From Martelella alba (GTDB taxonomy: Bacteria > Pseudomonadota > Alphaproteobacteria > Rhizobiales > Rhizobiaceae), in the NCBI RefSeq assembly GCF_006516955.1, contig NZ_VHLG01000002.1:62001-126000 (forward strand): DNA of 64,000 nt, read 5' to 3'. The number at the start of each line of letters is the position of its first letter. The stretch's first letter is position 1. Positions 1-8,897 of the stretch are shown here, piece after piece. The translations under genes and the position numbers were made by a program. The notes under the pieces were generated by a model. It did not search any database and had not been told where the DNA came from. It was given only the letters and a program-made list of their open reading frames with translations.

Positions 1-590
1 TGGGTGCGGTTTTCGGGGCGAATGACGGCACTTTCAACAGCCAGCGCTACCTCCAGATCGCCATCCTGGTTGCGGGTCAGACCCTGCGCCTTTTCAAGCG
101 TCAGCGCGCTCTGGTTTCCGGCCGGCATTGACAGCTGAGTCGAAAGCCCCTCGATATTGAAGGACAAAAGGCGCGGCGCACCCTTGCCATAGATCATCTT
201 GGTGTCAAAGCTGGACCACTCGGAACGCAGCAGAAAACCCGCCTCGTTCTTCAGCGTTGCCGGCCCCTGAAGATGGGCCATGACGGACCACGGCGAATAA
301 GCCGGCGCATCGGCAACAAGCTTGGGCAGATCGAAGGTAAAGCGGTCATCGCGTTGGCGCAGATGCAGGTCGCCGCAGTAAAAACCGAATTGAAGCGGAA
401 AGCCCTGATAGCCAAGGTCGCCGCACTCCACCATCACATTCTTGGTCTGCGTCCCTTCGAGAAGGGTGAAGATCCGCGCCTTCACCGTACGGGCAACGTA
501 AAACCAGCCGAGGCCATAGGCCACAACAATAACGACCAGAATAACACCGATAACGCGCAGAAGTTTGCGCGTACGTCTTGACGCTGCCAT
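1..590 (-). CDS. DUF2125 family protein, N-terminal part (runs off window)
   Basis: This is the first ~197 residues of a protein whose C-terminus lies beyond the left edge. I translated it from the reverse strand starting at an ATG. A short basic start is followed by a hydrophobic segment (about residues 11-30), so it is probably an inner-membrane-anchored protein with its bulk in the periplasm. Two cysteines (C56 in VECGDLGY, C72 in FYCGDLHL) lie in repeated CGDL contexts, which fits the rhizobial DUF2125 family. The family has no established biochemical function. It is divergent from the cyclotransferase gene, with only 45 bp between the starts. The family match is from memory of the pattern; the reading frame itself is clear. 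Confidence 0.75.
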   Translation of the reverse strand, partial: MAASRRTRKLLRVIGVILVVIVVAYGLGWFYVARTVKARIFTLLEGTQTKNVMVECGDLGYQGFPLQFGFYCGDLHLRQRDDRFTFDLPKLVADAPAYSPWSVMAHLQGPATLKNEAGFLLRSEWSSFDTKMIYGKGAPRLLSFNIEGLSTQLSMPAGNQSALTLEKAQGLTRNQDGDLEVALAVESAVIRPENRT

Positions 591-635
591 TCACTTCTCC
601 AATTCTGAAAACATAATGAGGGACTCGCAAAGCAT

Positions 636-1190
636 ATGGACGAATTTTGGGTATTTGGCTACGGCTCGCTGATGTGGAACCCCGGTTTCATCAGCGAGCG
701 GCGATCTCATGGGCGGCTGACAGGTTATCACCGCAGCCTCTGCGTCTATTCTCATATCTATCGCGGCACCAGCGCAAAGCCCGGCCTTGTTCTCGGTCTT
801 GATCGCGGCGGCTATTGCGAGGGCGTTGCCTTTGCCGTTTCAACGAAGCGACAGGACGACGTGATGCAATATCTGCGCGAGCGAGAGCTTGTGACGGGAG
901 TCTACCGCGAACTCGTATTGCCTGTCAGCCTTGAAAACGGACCAATCGTGCCGGCGGTGACCTATGTTGTGGACCGCGCCCACAGCCAGTATGCCGGCAG
1001 CCTCGATATTGAAGTCTCAGCCAGCCTTGCCGGTAGCGCAAGCGGTCAGGCGGGGTCCAATCGCGACTATCTGACCAATACCCTGCGTCATCTCAAACAG
1101 ATGGGAATTGAAGACGAACGGCTGGAGGCCATTGCCGAGGCCATTGCCCGGCAGGGGCAGGCCCTGCACCCGACCGCAAGGCGGTTCTGA
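636..1190 (+). CDS. ChaC-like gamma-glutamylcyclotransferase
   Basis: A 184-residue protein of the ChaC/GGCT family. Members split gamma-glutamyl peptides, typically glutathione, into 5-oxoproline and the remaining amino acid or dipeptide in the cytoplasm. The N-terminal substrate-binding motif is visible as FGYGSLMW (residues 6-13), and the acidic catalytic region falls in the ERELVTGVYRE stretch (about residues 82-93). Length is usual for bacterial ChaC proteins. The gene stands alone, divergent from the DUF2125 gene and convergent with plsC, its stop codon only a few bases from the plsC stop. Exact substrate cannot be read from the sequence. Confidence 0.88.
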   Translation: MDEFWVFGYGSLMWNPGFISERRSHGRLTGYHRSLCVYSHIYRGTSAKPGLVLGLDRGGYCEGVAFAVSTKRQDDVMQYLRERELVTGVYRELVLPVSLENGPIVPAVTYVVDRAHSQYAGSLDIEVSASLAGSASGQAGSNRDYLTNTLRHLKQMGIEDERLEAIAEAIARQGQALHPTARRF

Positions 1191-1197
1191 GGCCGCG

Positions 1198-1992
1198 TCA
1201 GATGGCCACACCCTGCTGGAGCGCTTCGAGCCGCGAAACCGTTTCCGGCGGCAGCTTCAGTTGCGGGTTGGCGGCAACCGTTTCGACCAGCAGGCGGTCA
1301 CTTTCGGCCTCCATGGTCTCGACCAGCTGAGCAAAAAATGCCTTGCCATCCATGCCGGGCGCAATCGCCGGAAGGATGCGAACGGTGAAATGCCCGCTCT
1401 GCCGTCGCCAGCTGCCGCGCGGCCAGAAAAAGCCCGGATGCATCACCACCGGCACCACCGGAATGCCGAGATCTTTGTAAAGGCGGACGATGCCACGCTT
1501 GTAGTCGGGTTCAGCGCCAGGCGGGCGACGCGTTCCTTCCGGAAAGATGATCAGCTTGCGCCCGGTTTCAAGCTCTGCCTTGGTGCGGGCCATGACATCG
1601 GCCATGGCCGCGCCCTTGGCGGCCCGGTCAACGCCGATCTGACGTTGTTTCTTCAGGTACCAGCCGAAAAGCGGAAGCTGCAGCAATTCACGCTTCAGCA
1701 TGAAAACTGCATCATCAACCCAGGGTAAAAGCAGCACGGTGTCCCAGGCAGACTGATGTTTCGGCGCAATGATGCAGGCGCCCTCGGGCAGGTTTTCCAG
1801 CCCCTCAATGGTAAAATCAGCGCCGGCATAAAACCGCATCTGCCGATTGATTGACGCCGCCCAGCCCTGCACCACGGTGCGATAGGCGCGCTTGCGCGAC
1901 ACAGAAAAATAGAATGGCGAGAGCACGATCATGCGCACAGCCGTTCCCAGATAAAATGCAATATTGAACGCGACCGATCGCAAAGCAGTCAT
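1198..1992 (-). CDS. plsC: 1-acyl-sn-glycerol-3-phosphate acyltransferase (PlsC family)
   Basis: A lysophospholipid acyltransferase that transfers an acyl chain to lysophosphatidic acid in membrane phospholipid synthesis. The catalytic HX4D motif is present as HQSAWD and the substrate-binding motif as FPEGTRR. An N-terminal hydrophobic segment (SVAFNIAFYLGTAVRMIVLSP) anchors it in the inner membrane. I chose the ATG of MTALRS because AGGG lies about 8 bases upstream and family members start near there; an in-frame ATG 33 bases further upstream (MSGPNEN, position 2025) is the alternative. About 130 bp separate it from the upstream ydcF-like gene on the same strand. Confidence 0.88.
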   Translation of the reverse strand: MTALRSVAFNIAFYLGTAVRMIVLSPFYFSVSRKRAYRTVVQGWAASINRQMRFYAGADFTIEGLENLPEGACIIAPKHQSAWDTVLLLPWVDDAVFMLKRELLQLPLFGWYLKKQRQIGVDRAAKGAAMADVMARTKAELETGRKLIIFPEGTRRPPGAEPDYKRGIVRLYKDLGIPVVPVVMHPGFFWPRGSWRRQSGHFTVRILPAIAPGMDGKAFFAQLVETMEAESDRLLVETVAANPQLKLPPETVSRLEALQQGVAI

Positions 1993-2123
1993 GCCAAACC
2001 CTGTATTTTCATTAGGACCGGACATTCTCTAGAGCAAATCAGCGGAAAGTGGAAACCGGTTTTGCGCCTGTCACCAGCGCGCTAATCACCACAACCCGGC
2101 AGATGGACACAGAATGGCCGCGC

Positions 2124-2801
2124 TCAATCGCCATTCGCCAGCATCGCCATGGCCCGGTCAACACCGGCATAAACGCGAATATGTGCGCCGATATATTTCA
2201 GATATTCGGTTCCCAGGAGACGCAGCAGACGTGGATTTGCATACCAGGCTTCGCCTTCTGCATCGAGATCGACGGGATAACCGACATAAACCGTTTCGGG
2301 ATCGAGGGTGCGCATCTCAAACAGGCTTCGCGGCAGATGATAGCTGCTGGTAACGATCAGGATACGCCTGTAATCATGGGCGCGGATCCATCGGGCGGCC
2401 TCGCTGGCATTGCCGCGCGTGTTCAGCGCCTCATAACCGACATCGACACAGCAATCGAACAGGCTGCCATCCGAACCGGTCACGCGGCGGATGCTCTCGC
2501 GGCTGGTCGAGGGATTGACGCCGGAAATCAGCAGGCGGTCGCCAACGCCTTCGCCCAGAAGCGCAAGCCCGGCCTCAATCCGGTGAGAGCCGCCCGTCAG
2601 CACGATAATCGCATCGATATTGGCGGTATCCGGCTTGCGCGCGCCAAACACATTTGCCGAAAACCAGACGAAACCGGCAGCAACCAGAATCAGCAAGACA
2701 ACGGCCACGCCAAAAAGACGGGTGAAAAGCCGCCGCCACGGCTTTGCCGTCTTTGCTGATACCGTCGGACTATCGCCTGTTTCGTTCTGCCGATGCTGCA
2801 C
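2124..2801 (-). CDS. YdcF/DUF218 family membrane protein
   Basis: A 225-residue protein with one N-terminal transmembrane segment (LFGVAVVLLILVAAGFVWF, about residues 29-47) followed by a DUF218 (YdcF-like) domain. Typical family features are IIVLTGG near the start of the domain, the RGNASEAA acidic/polar motif and TSSYHLPRS. The family is linked to cell-envelope functions, for example SanA and ElyC, but the reaction is not established. It lies downstream of ftsE-ftsX on the same strand, an arrangement seen often in rhizobia. A 334-bp gap separates it from ftsX, so co-transcription is not certain. Confidence 0.8.
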   Translation of the reverse strand: MQHRQNETGDSPTVSAKTAKPWRRLFTRLFGVAVVLLILVAAGFVWFSANVFGARKPDTANIDAIIVLTGGSHRIEAGLALLGEGVGDRLLISGVNPSTSRESIRRVTGSDGSLFDCCVDVGYEALNTRGNASEAARWIRAHDYRRILIVTSSYHLPRSLFEMRTLDPETVYVGYPVDLDAEGEAWYANPRLLRLLGTEYLKYIGAHIRVYAGVDRAMAMLANGD

Positions 2802-3135
2802 GCAGCACTCCTTTCAGCTCAGACCCAGACAGGCCTGCATGTCATTTCAATTCCCCGGTCAATGGCCCGGCGCGCGCCTTCACGCACTGTCTTGTCGCCG
2901 TCGCCCCGTCTCGAAGCACCTCTCACGGCCAATCTCAGGGCCGCAGAAACAGCGTCAGAACCGGGCACAAGTCAAGGGACTGACACGTTTACTATGGCGC
3001 ATTCGGGGCGAACCATCGCGCGTGCGACCATTTCCCTGCATTTCAGAGGCATGAGCGCAGTTCCGGACGGCAGGAAACGCCTTTCCGGACCGCGCCCCTC
3101 GCCTCTCGTGATGTGCCGCCCGCTCAGGCAGATCA
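2802..3135. other. Intergenic stretch between ftsX and the ydcF-like gene
   Basis: I see no convincing gene here. Open frames on both strands have no family resemblance, and the overlapping frames give low-complexity Arg/Ser-rich translations typical of GC-rich noncoding or antisense frames. A weak GGAAACGCC-TTTCCGG type inverted repeat near the ftsX stop could act as a terminator but has no T-run. Confidence 0.5.
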
Positions 3136-4173
3136 TCAAAGCCCGTCAAGACGCCCAGGATCGGAACGGATAAGATCAATTTCGCGAATGGTCCTGATCA
3201 CCGTTATCCGGGCTGTCAGCGTCGACAAAACGGCGATCATCAAGATTGTCAGAGCTATGCCGAGATAGGCGCTCCAGCCGACCGAAATCGCACCAAAAAG
3301 TGCCGTTGTCTGATCAGCCCCCGGCGTCGCCAGATAATGTCCCTGCCAGAAGCCCACGGCAAAGAAAAACAGGCAGACCAGCACACCGCCGGTAATCGCC
3401 CCCTTCAATGCAATGCGGAAGAAGTGCCGCTGAAACTGATTGGCGACAAAGGCGCTTTCAGCACCAACGAAATGCAGCACCTCGACAATATTGCGACTGC
3501 CGGCGAGCGCGCCGCGCGTGGCGAAGATCACCGTCAGCACCATGGCGAAAAACACCAGCGCCATGATCGCAACGCCAATACTGGTCGTGGCATCCGCCAT
3601 GGCAGACAGCCGGTCAACCCAGGCACGGTGATCATCAAGATAGGCATTGGGCAGCGCCTCGGTCAGCGCCTTGCCCATTGCGGCAAAATCAGGCGGTTTT
3701 GCCTCGTCTATGGTAATAATCACAAGACGCGGCACCGGTAACTCGTCAAAATCCAGACCTGTACCAAGCCAGGGCTCCAGCAGACGCTCCGTCGCCGCCT
3801 CGTCGACGATCCGCCCGTCCAGCGTACCGACGAATTGCAGGGCAATATCGCGCGCTTTCAGAAGATCCGCATTCATATCGCGACCTTCGACCGGTTTGAT
3901 CTGAATTGTCACCTCACGCGAAATACCGCCCTGCCACGCAGAGGCCGTCGCGCGGACCATGGACACGCCGCCAAGGGTCAGGCAGGCAAGGAAGGACATG
4001 ATTGCGATCACCGCCATCAGCGCCCGCGACTGGACATTGCCCGGCGGCACGATTGGCGAGGGCCGCTCAGGTGCCGGCGCCACCGGCGTTGCGGCAGCGC
4101 GCTGGCCAGCCTGCCTGACCTTGCCCTCACGGACGCCTGCACGGCCCTTTTGTTTGCGCGGTGGGCTACTCAT
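3136..4173 (-). CDS. ftsX: Cell division ABC transporter-like permease FtsX
   Basis: The membrane partner of FtsE. The FtsEX complex sits at the division site and controls peptidoglycan hydrolases through its periplasmic loop. The 345-residue protein has a long basic, proline-rich cytoplasmic N-terminus, a first membrane segment (ALMAVIAIMSFLACLTLGGV), a large periplasmic domain, and three C-terminal membrane segments, the FtsX topology. The ATG of MSSPPRK was preferred because it overlaps the ftsE stop by 8 bases, which implies translational coupling; the next in-frame start upstream is only a TTG. The extended N-terminus resembles other rhizobial FtsX proteins. Confidence 0.93.
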   Translation of the reverse strand: MSSPPRKQKGRAGVREGKVRQAGQRAAATPVAPAPERPSPIVPPGNVQSRALMAVIAIMSFLACLTLGGVSMVRATASAWQGGISREVTIQIKPVEGRDMNADLLKARDIALQFVGTLDGRIVDEAATERLLEPWLGTGLDFDELPVPRLVIITIDEAKPPDFAAMGKALTEALPNAYLDDHRAWVDRLSAMADATTSIGVAIMALVFFAMVLTVIFATRGALAGSRNIVEVLHFVGAESAFVANQFQRHFFRIALKGAITGGVLVCLFFFAVGFWQGHYLATPGADQTTALFGAISVGWSAYLGIALTILMIAVLSTLTARITVIRTIREIDLIRSDPGRLDGL

Positions 4174-4831
4174 AGATCTCAAGTCTTCCTTCCGAAAGGA
4201 TCATCCGGCGGGCATCATAGCGATCCATCAGCGCGATATCGTGGGTGGCGATGACCACTGCCGTGCCGAGCCGGTTCAGCTCGACAAACAGACTTAAGAT
4301 GCGCCGTGCCATCGGCGGATCGACATTGCCGGTCGGCTCGTCGGCAAGAAGCACTTCCGGCTGATCGATCAAGGCCCGGGCGATCGCCACGCGCTGCTTT
4401 TCACCGCCGGACAGAACCGGAGGCCTGACATGCAGCCGGTCGCCAAGCCCAACCCAGCGCAAAAGCTCGATCACATCGGAGCGGTAGGCCATCTCATCCT
4501 TGCCACGCACCCTGAGCGGCAGAGCGACATTCTCATAGGTCGTCAGATGATCGAGCAAACGAAAATCCTGAAAGACAATACCGACACGGCGGCGCAGCAT
4601 CGGAAATTCCTTGCGTGGAATAACAGCAACATCGCGCCCGAAAAGCCGGATTAGTCCGCGCGTCGGCTGCAGCGCCATAAGCATCAGCCGCAACAGCGTC
4701 GTCTTGCCGGCGCCTGAAGGGCCGGTCAGGAACTGGAAGGAGTTCTTCGGAATGTCGAAGGTCATGTCCCGGAGAATCTCCGGGCCCATCCCATAGCGCA
4801 GTCCAACATTTTCGAAATGGATCAAAGCCAT
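4166..4831 (-). CDS. ftsE: Cell division ATP-binding protein FtsE
   Basis: The ATPase of the FtsEX complex, about 221 residues. Walker A is GPSGAGKTT, the ABC signature is LSGGEKQR and Walker B is VLLADEPTG, followed by the H-loop in IATHD. The start MALIHFENV is chosen because homologs begin at this IxFENVxxxY motif; the open frame extends 57 codons further upstream but that part has no family character. It is the first gene of the ftsE-ftsX pair. The 235-bp region upstream, shared with hpt in the opposite direction, must contain its promoter. It includes an imperfect TTAA-rich inverted repeat that does not match a CtrA box. Confidence 0.95.
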   Translation of the reverse strand: MALIHFENVGLRYGMGPEILRDMTFDIPKNSFQFLTGPSGAGKTTLLRLMLMALQPTRGLIRLFGRDVAVIPRKEFPMLRRRVGIVFQDFRLLDHLTTYENVALPLRVRGKDEMAYRSDVIELLRWVGLGDRLHVRPPVLSGGEKQRVAIARALIDQPEVLLADEPTGNVDPPMARRILSLFVELNRLGTAVVIATHDIALMDRYDARRMILSEGRLEIYE

Positions 4832-5066
4832 TGCTTCCCGGCCGTGTCGCGTTTGCATTCGGTCCTCCATGTTAACGATCATGATTAACAGCCGGTAAAC
4901 AAGACCTAACTGACGCCCGATTCCCGCATGTCCGTCAAGCGACGCCAAAATACAACTTTCCACCGCTCTTTGCCCTGCAATTCCGGCGATTGCGCCCGGC
5001 AAGATTGCTACAGATCGATAAAAACACTAATAACCCTGATCTAGGCCTTATCCAGGGAGCATGTTG

Positions 5067-5609
5067 ATGCACGTCGTACGCGGAAAAAAGATCGAGGAAC
5101 TCTATAGCGCCGAAACCATTGCGGCACGCAATGAGGAACTGGCGGTTGAGATCGCCTCGGGCCCGGTGCGGGATCTGCTGGTTATCGCCATCCTCAAAGG
5201 GTCTTTCGTTTTCGCGGCCGATCTCATCCGCGCCCTGCACAAATCCGGTCTCGCCCCGGAAGTGGAATTCATGACACTTTCAAGCTACGGCACAGGGACT
5301 GTGAGCCAGGGCGTGCGTCTGGTCAAGGACATCGACAGCGATGTCAAGGGCCGCGATATTTTGCTGATCGACGATATTCTCGAGTCGGGCCGCACACTGC
5401 AATTCGCCAAGAACATGCTGTTCGAACGCGGCGCGGCCAATGTTTCGATCGCCGTTCTTCTCGACAAGCATGAAAAGCGCGAGGAAGCGCTGGAAGCCGA
5501 TCACTATGGTTTCCGCTGCCCCGACAAATTCGTCGTCGGCTATGGCATGGATGTCGCTCACGCTTTCCGCGAACTGCCCTTTGTCGGCGTCGTGACGGGT
5601 GATGCTTAA
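5067..5609 (+). CDS. hpt: Hypoxanthine phosphoribosyltransferase
   Basis: A purine salvage enzyme that joins hypoxanthine (and usually guanine) to PRPP to give IMP or GMP in the cytoplasm. The 180-residue protein carries the PRPP-binding motif LLIDDILESGRTL (about residues 92-104), the flexible-loop sequence SSYGTGT, and the C-terminal VGYGMD base-binding segment. The second ATG (MHVVRGK) is taken as the start because an AGGGAG Shine-Dalgarno sequence lies about 8 bases upstream of it but is too close to the first ATG at 5061. It is divergent from ftsE and followed after 165 bp by cpdR. Confidence 0.94.
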   Translation: MHVVRGKKIEELYSAETIAARNEELAVEIASGPVRDLLVIAILKGSFVFAADLIRALHKSGLAPEVEFMTLSSYGTGTVSQGVRLVKDIDSDVKGRDILLIDDILESGRTLQFAKNMLFERGAANVSIAVLLDKHEKREEALEADHYGFRCPDKFVVGYGMDVAHAFRELPFVGVVTGDA

Positions 5610-5774
5610 TAGATGCTGAAGGGCTGCAATACAGCTTGTTAACTACGCCAGAACAGCATGATGCGATGTTTACTTCTCGCAAAGAAAGTTCTGGTGATCT
5701 CTCTGTCAACAAAGCCTGTGGAACAACAGGCAAGCAAATAGGTTTATGAAAGACAGAGAAAGCGGGAAACCGAT

Positions 5775-6134
5775 ATGGCCAGGATCCTGATCACGGAAGA
5801 TGAAGTATCACTGCGCGCCTTTGTGGCAAGGGCCCTGCGGCTCGACGGCCACGAAACGGTGGAAGCTGGCGATGGCGCGGAAGGACTGGAGCTTCTGGCC
5901 GAAGGTGATTACGACCTGCTGCTGTCGGATGTGCGCATGCCGATCATGGACGGCATCGCGCTGGCCCATGCTGCCCATTCCAACCATCCCGGCATGAAAA
6001 TCCTGCTGATGACCGGCTTTGCCGAGCAGCGCGAACGCGCAGACGATCTGATGGAAAAGATTATCGACGTGGTGCAGAAACCCTTTGCCCTGCCCGATAT
6101 CCGCCGCGCCGTCGCCCGCGCGCTTGCCGCCTGA
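5775..6134 (+). CDS. cpdR: Single-domain response regulator CpdR
   Basis: A 119-residue stand-alone receiver domain. In Caulobacter and Sinorhizobium, unphosphorylated CpdR acts as an adaptor that primes the ClpXP protease to degrade cell-cycle proteins. The acidic pocket (EDE at residues 8-10), the phosphoacceptor D52 in SDVRMP, the conserved Thr in LLMTGFA and Lys102 in VQKPF are all present, so it should be phosphorylatable. There is no output domain. Naming as CpdR rests on length and sequence resemblance to the rhizobial protein; another single-domain receiver is possible but less likely. Confidence 0.88.
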   Translation: MARILITEDEVSLRAFVARALRLDGHETVEAGDGAEGLELLAEGDYDLLLSDVRMPIMDGIALAHAAHSNHPGMKILLMTGFAEQRERADDLMEKIIDVVQKPFALPDIRRAVARALAA

Positions 6135-6204
6135 TCTTTCCCGACCTTAAAACCAGAACAGCAAAACTGCCCGGCACCAACCCTGGTCCGGGCTATTTTG
6201 TTTG

Positions 6205-8766
6205 CTATTTTGTCCCGTCAGGTTGCAGCAGCCGCTCCAGATAGGGCTGCTCACTGGGCAGGATCGCATCGCTGCCGAGCTTGCGGCGGATGGCATCAAG
6301 GATTTCGCGCGCACGCTGCACCGTGATTTCATCCGGCACCTTGACCGACGAGCCGAAATCCATGCCGTTGGAGCCGGGATTGCGGCCGAGCGGATCACGA
6401 CCCTGCTGATTGCCGAAGCCGAGCGCCATGGAGCCGCCCTGACCGCCCTGCTGGCCGTTGCCATTGGCCATCATGGCGTTCATCATCTGCTGTGCGCCAT
6501 CGCGCAGCGCCTGAAGCGCCTTGCCCTGACCATCAAGCGCCTGGCTGCCTTCGCCATCGCCGAGCGCTTCCGATGCGCCCTTCATCGCCTCACCGGCCTG
6601 ACCGAAACCGTCCTGCTCGGGAAGGCCGAGATCCTTCAGCCCCTTCTGAAGCGCCTGCAACTGCTCGCCCAGCTGATCCTGCCGCTCACGTAGCTGTTTC
6701 AGCGCCTCGCGCAATTCATCCGCGCTCATGGTCTGCGGCGCCTTCTGGCCGCTATCGGCGCCTTTACCGTCCTCGCTGTCATTGTCCTGCAGGTCACCCC
6801 ATTCGAGACGGTCCTGCAACTGCTGTTCCAGCGTATAGGTCTCGCCCATCAGCTGCTGCTGCTTCTGGATCAGATCGCCGAGCTTGTCCACCTGCTGGCG
6901 CAGTTGCGAATTCTGCTGGGCGTTCTGGGCTTCAGCCGAGGACGGCGGCTGGATATTGTTCATCATCCGCTGCAATTGCGACAGAAGGTCCTGCGCGGCC
7001 TGCCGATCGCCAGAACGAGCGAGATTTTCAAGCTGATCCAGCAGGTTTGAAAGATCATTCTGGCGCAGCATTTCCTGCAGCGCCGGGTCGACCGCCTGAT
7101 CCTGCGGCATGTCCTTCATCCGGCTTGCCATTTCAGACAGATAGTCCTGCATCGCCTGGCGCAGCTCTTCCATCAGCCTGGCGATTTCCGCATCAGAGGC
7201 ATTGTTCTTCAATGCCTCGCTCAGCGCGTCCTGCGCATCGCGCAGCCGACGCTCCGCATCGGAAAGGCTGCCATCCTCAATCCCCGTTGCGATCTGCCAC
7301 ATATAGTCGGCCACATCGCGATAGCTGGCCCTGTCATGGGCAAGCTTCATGCGCGTCTGAGCCGACTTGATCAGCAGAAAATGAGTGATGTTGGGAATGG
7401 TCTCCTCGGGTCGCAGCGTCATTGCCTCGCTATAGGAGATCGCTTTCGGCATGGCACGCATATCAAGGCTGAAAATCCGTCGCTGTTCGGCAACGGCGGC
7501 CGCCAGCATTTCGTGGAAATTGCGTTCTGGAAGGATGGTGCTGACCGGCCGGGAGCGGCCAATATTGCCATGCGCATCCTCGGCGACAAGCGTGATTGTC
7601 ACCGGCGAACCGGACATCGGGTTCTCGGTAATATCGCGGCTGGTGACGGCCTTGTTGTCTTCGCTGTTACGACGCGGCAGGTTCAGCGGGAAATCCGGTG
7701 GCGGATAGAGCGGGATCGCACCGCTCGTATCGGCATCGGCGGGCGTGATTTCGGCATAGGCCTTTGTCACCGCGTAATCATCGCTGACAGTATATTCAAG
7801 CTCCAGGGCACCATTGGCGGCGCGGTGCGGCCGCGCGGCAAAGGCAATCACCGGCGGCTGGTCTGCCACCACGCTCACCGGCCATGACCGGCCAGCTGCC
7901 TCAAGCTTTCCGTCTCCCGTCAGGTTGAACGCCGCGCTGGAAGCAAGCCTGCTGGCCTTTGCCGAAGCGTCGTCAGGATTTTCCGCCGTGCCATCCTTGC
8001 CGACGAAACGGATCTGCGAATCTGCCCCCTCGCCCGAAAGCCGGACTGTCAGCACAGACCCCTCAGGCACGCTGACCGCTTCGGCACTGCCTTCAGGCGC
8101 CAGATAGACAGGCGCCCTACCGGTGTAGGCGGGCGGTGAGATCCAGGCATCGACCCGCAGCGCCAGCAGGGTTTCGCGACCCGGCGCCGGTGGCGCAAAA
8201 GCATCCGCGATACGGCCGCTCTCGTTGGACGATGCATAGAAAAAGCCGATAAACAGCAGAAAAACCGGAATTGCGCGCAGCCCGTGGGGATCAAGAAGGG
8301 TCAGATCCGGCGCCGGTGCACCGCTGTCGAGATGGTGAATTTTCGCCGCCACCCGCCGTCGGTGGGCATGCCAGAGTTCAAGCGCCTCAGGCGACGGACT
8401 GGCAGGGCGGTCATCAAGAAGCGAGATCGCCTGATGTGACAATCCGCTTTTTTCCTCCAGCCTGCGGTTTCCCGCCGCAAGATCGGGGAATTTCAAAAGC
8501 CTGAGCGGATAAAGGCTGACGACAAATCCGAAAGCCAGGACAATCAGCAGCGCAAGCCTGAGAACGAAGGGCAGAACGGCAAACAGACCGAACCAGGAAA
8601 AGGCGACAAACAGGAAAAGCAGGGACACGGGCCAGACAAGACGCGGCACCAATGCGTCAATGAAGAGCGACAGCCTGGCGCGATTGCGCTTGATCGCCAC
8701 CCGCCGCAAGAGATCTTCCGGCAGGTCATCACGTCTAGCGCTGGTCTCGTTCGGCTTATCCGCCAT
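6205..8766 (-). CDS. TIGR02302 / DUF4175 family large membrane protein
   Basis: An 853-residue protein of the alphaproteobacterial TIGR02302 (DUF4175) family, whose function is unknown. The N-terminal third has hydrophobic segments (LVWPVSLLFLFVAFSWF, LFAVLPFVLRLALLIVL, AIPVFLLFIGFFY). A periplasmic-type beta-rich middle follows, then a long Gln/Glu/Ala-rich helical region (about residues 500-780) likely to form coiled coils, and a Gly/Gln-rich linker containing NGNGQQGGQGG. The C-terminal end (VPDEITVQRAREILDAIRRKLG) is a conserved short domain of the family. It lies upstream of nothing co-oriented within 130 bp; lysA is on the same strand further upstream. Confidence 0.85.
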   Translation of the reverse strand: MADKPNETSARRDDLPEDLLRRVAIKRNRARLSLFIDALVPRLVWPVSLLFLFVAFSWFGLFAVLPFVLRLALLIVLAFGFVVSLYPLRLLKFPDLAAGNRRLEEKSGLSHQAISLLDDRPASPSPEALELWHAHRRRVAAKIHHLDSGAPAPDLTLLDPHGLRAIPVFLLFIGFFYASSNESGRIADAFAPPAPGRETLLALRVDAWISPPAYTGRAPVYLAPEGSAEAVSVPEGSVLTVRLSGEGADSQIRFVGKDGTAENPDDASAKASRLASSAAFNLTGDGKLEAAGRSWPVSVVADQPPVIAFAARPHRAANGALELEYTVSDDYAVTKAYAEITPADADTSGAIPLYPPPDFPLNLPRRNSEDNKAVTSRDITENPMSGSPVTITLVAEDAHGNIGRSRPVSTILPERNFHEMLAAAVAEQRRIFSLDMRAMPKAISYSEAMTLRPEETIPNITHFLLIKSAQTRMKLAHDRASYRDVADYMWQIATGIEDGSLSDAERRLRDAQDALSEALKNNASDAEIARLMEELRQAMQDYLSEMASRMKDMPQDQAVDPALQEMLRQNDLSNLLDQLENLARSGDRQAAQDLLSQLQRMMNNIQPPSSAEAQNAQQNSQLRQQVDKLGDLIQKQQQLMGETYTLEQQLQDRLEWGDLQDNDSEDGKGADSGQKAPQTMSADELREALKQLRERQDQLGEQLQALQKGLKDLGLPEQDGFGQAGEAMKGASEALGDGEGSQALDGQGKALQALRDGAQQMMNAMMANGNGQQGGQGGSMALGFGNQQGRDPLGRNPGSNGMDFGSSVKVPDEITVQRAREILDAIRRKLGSDAILPSEQPYLERLLQPDGTK

Positions 8767-8897
8767 GGCGTCCTTTCGCCCGACGCATATCTTATGATGC
8801 GCCTATTCCATCATCAAGAATAATGCGCATTGTGTCGAGAGCGAGGTAAACCCCGCTTATCCTTTTCAGTGCATTTCCGCTTCAAAATACCGTGTGA

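Noticed and set aside
2793-3173. 126-codon frame in the gap between ydcF-like and ftsX genes
   Set aside because: No recognisable domain, no ribosome site, and a composition typical of noncoding GC-rich frames; it also overlaps the ftsX end.
4871-4889. GTTAA-N9-TTAAC repeat upstream of ftsE as a CtrA box
   Set aside because: CtrA boxes need TTAA-N7-TTAA as a direct pattern; here the spacing is 9 and the repeat is inverted. It is reported only as a weak repeat in the ftsE promoter region.
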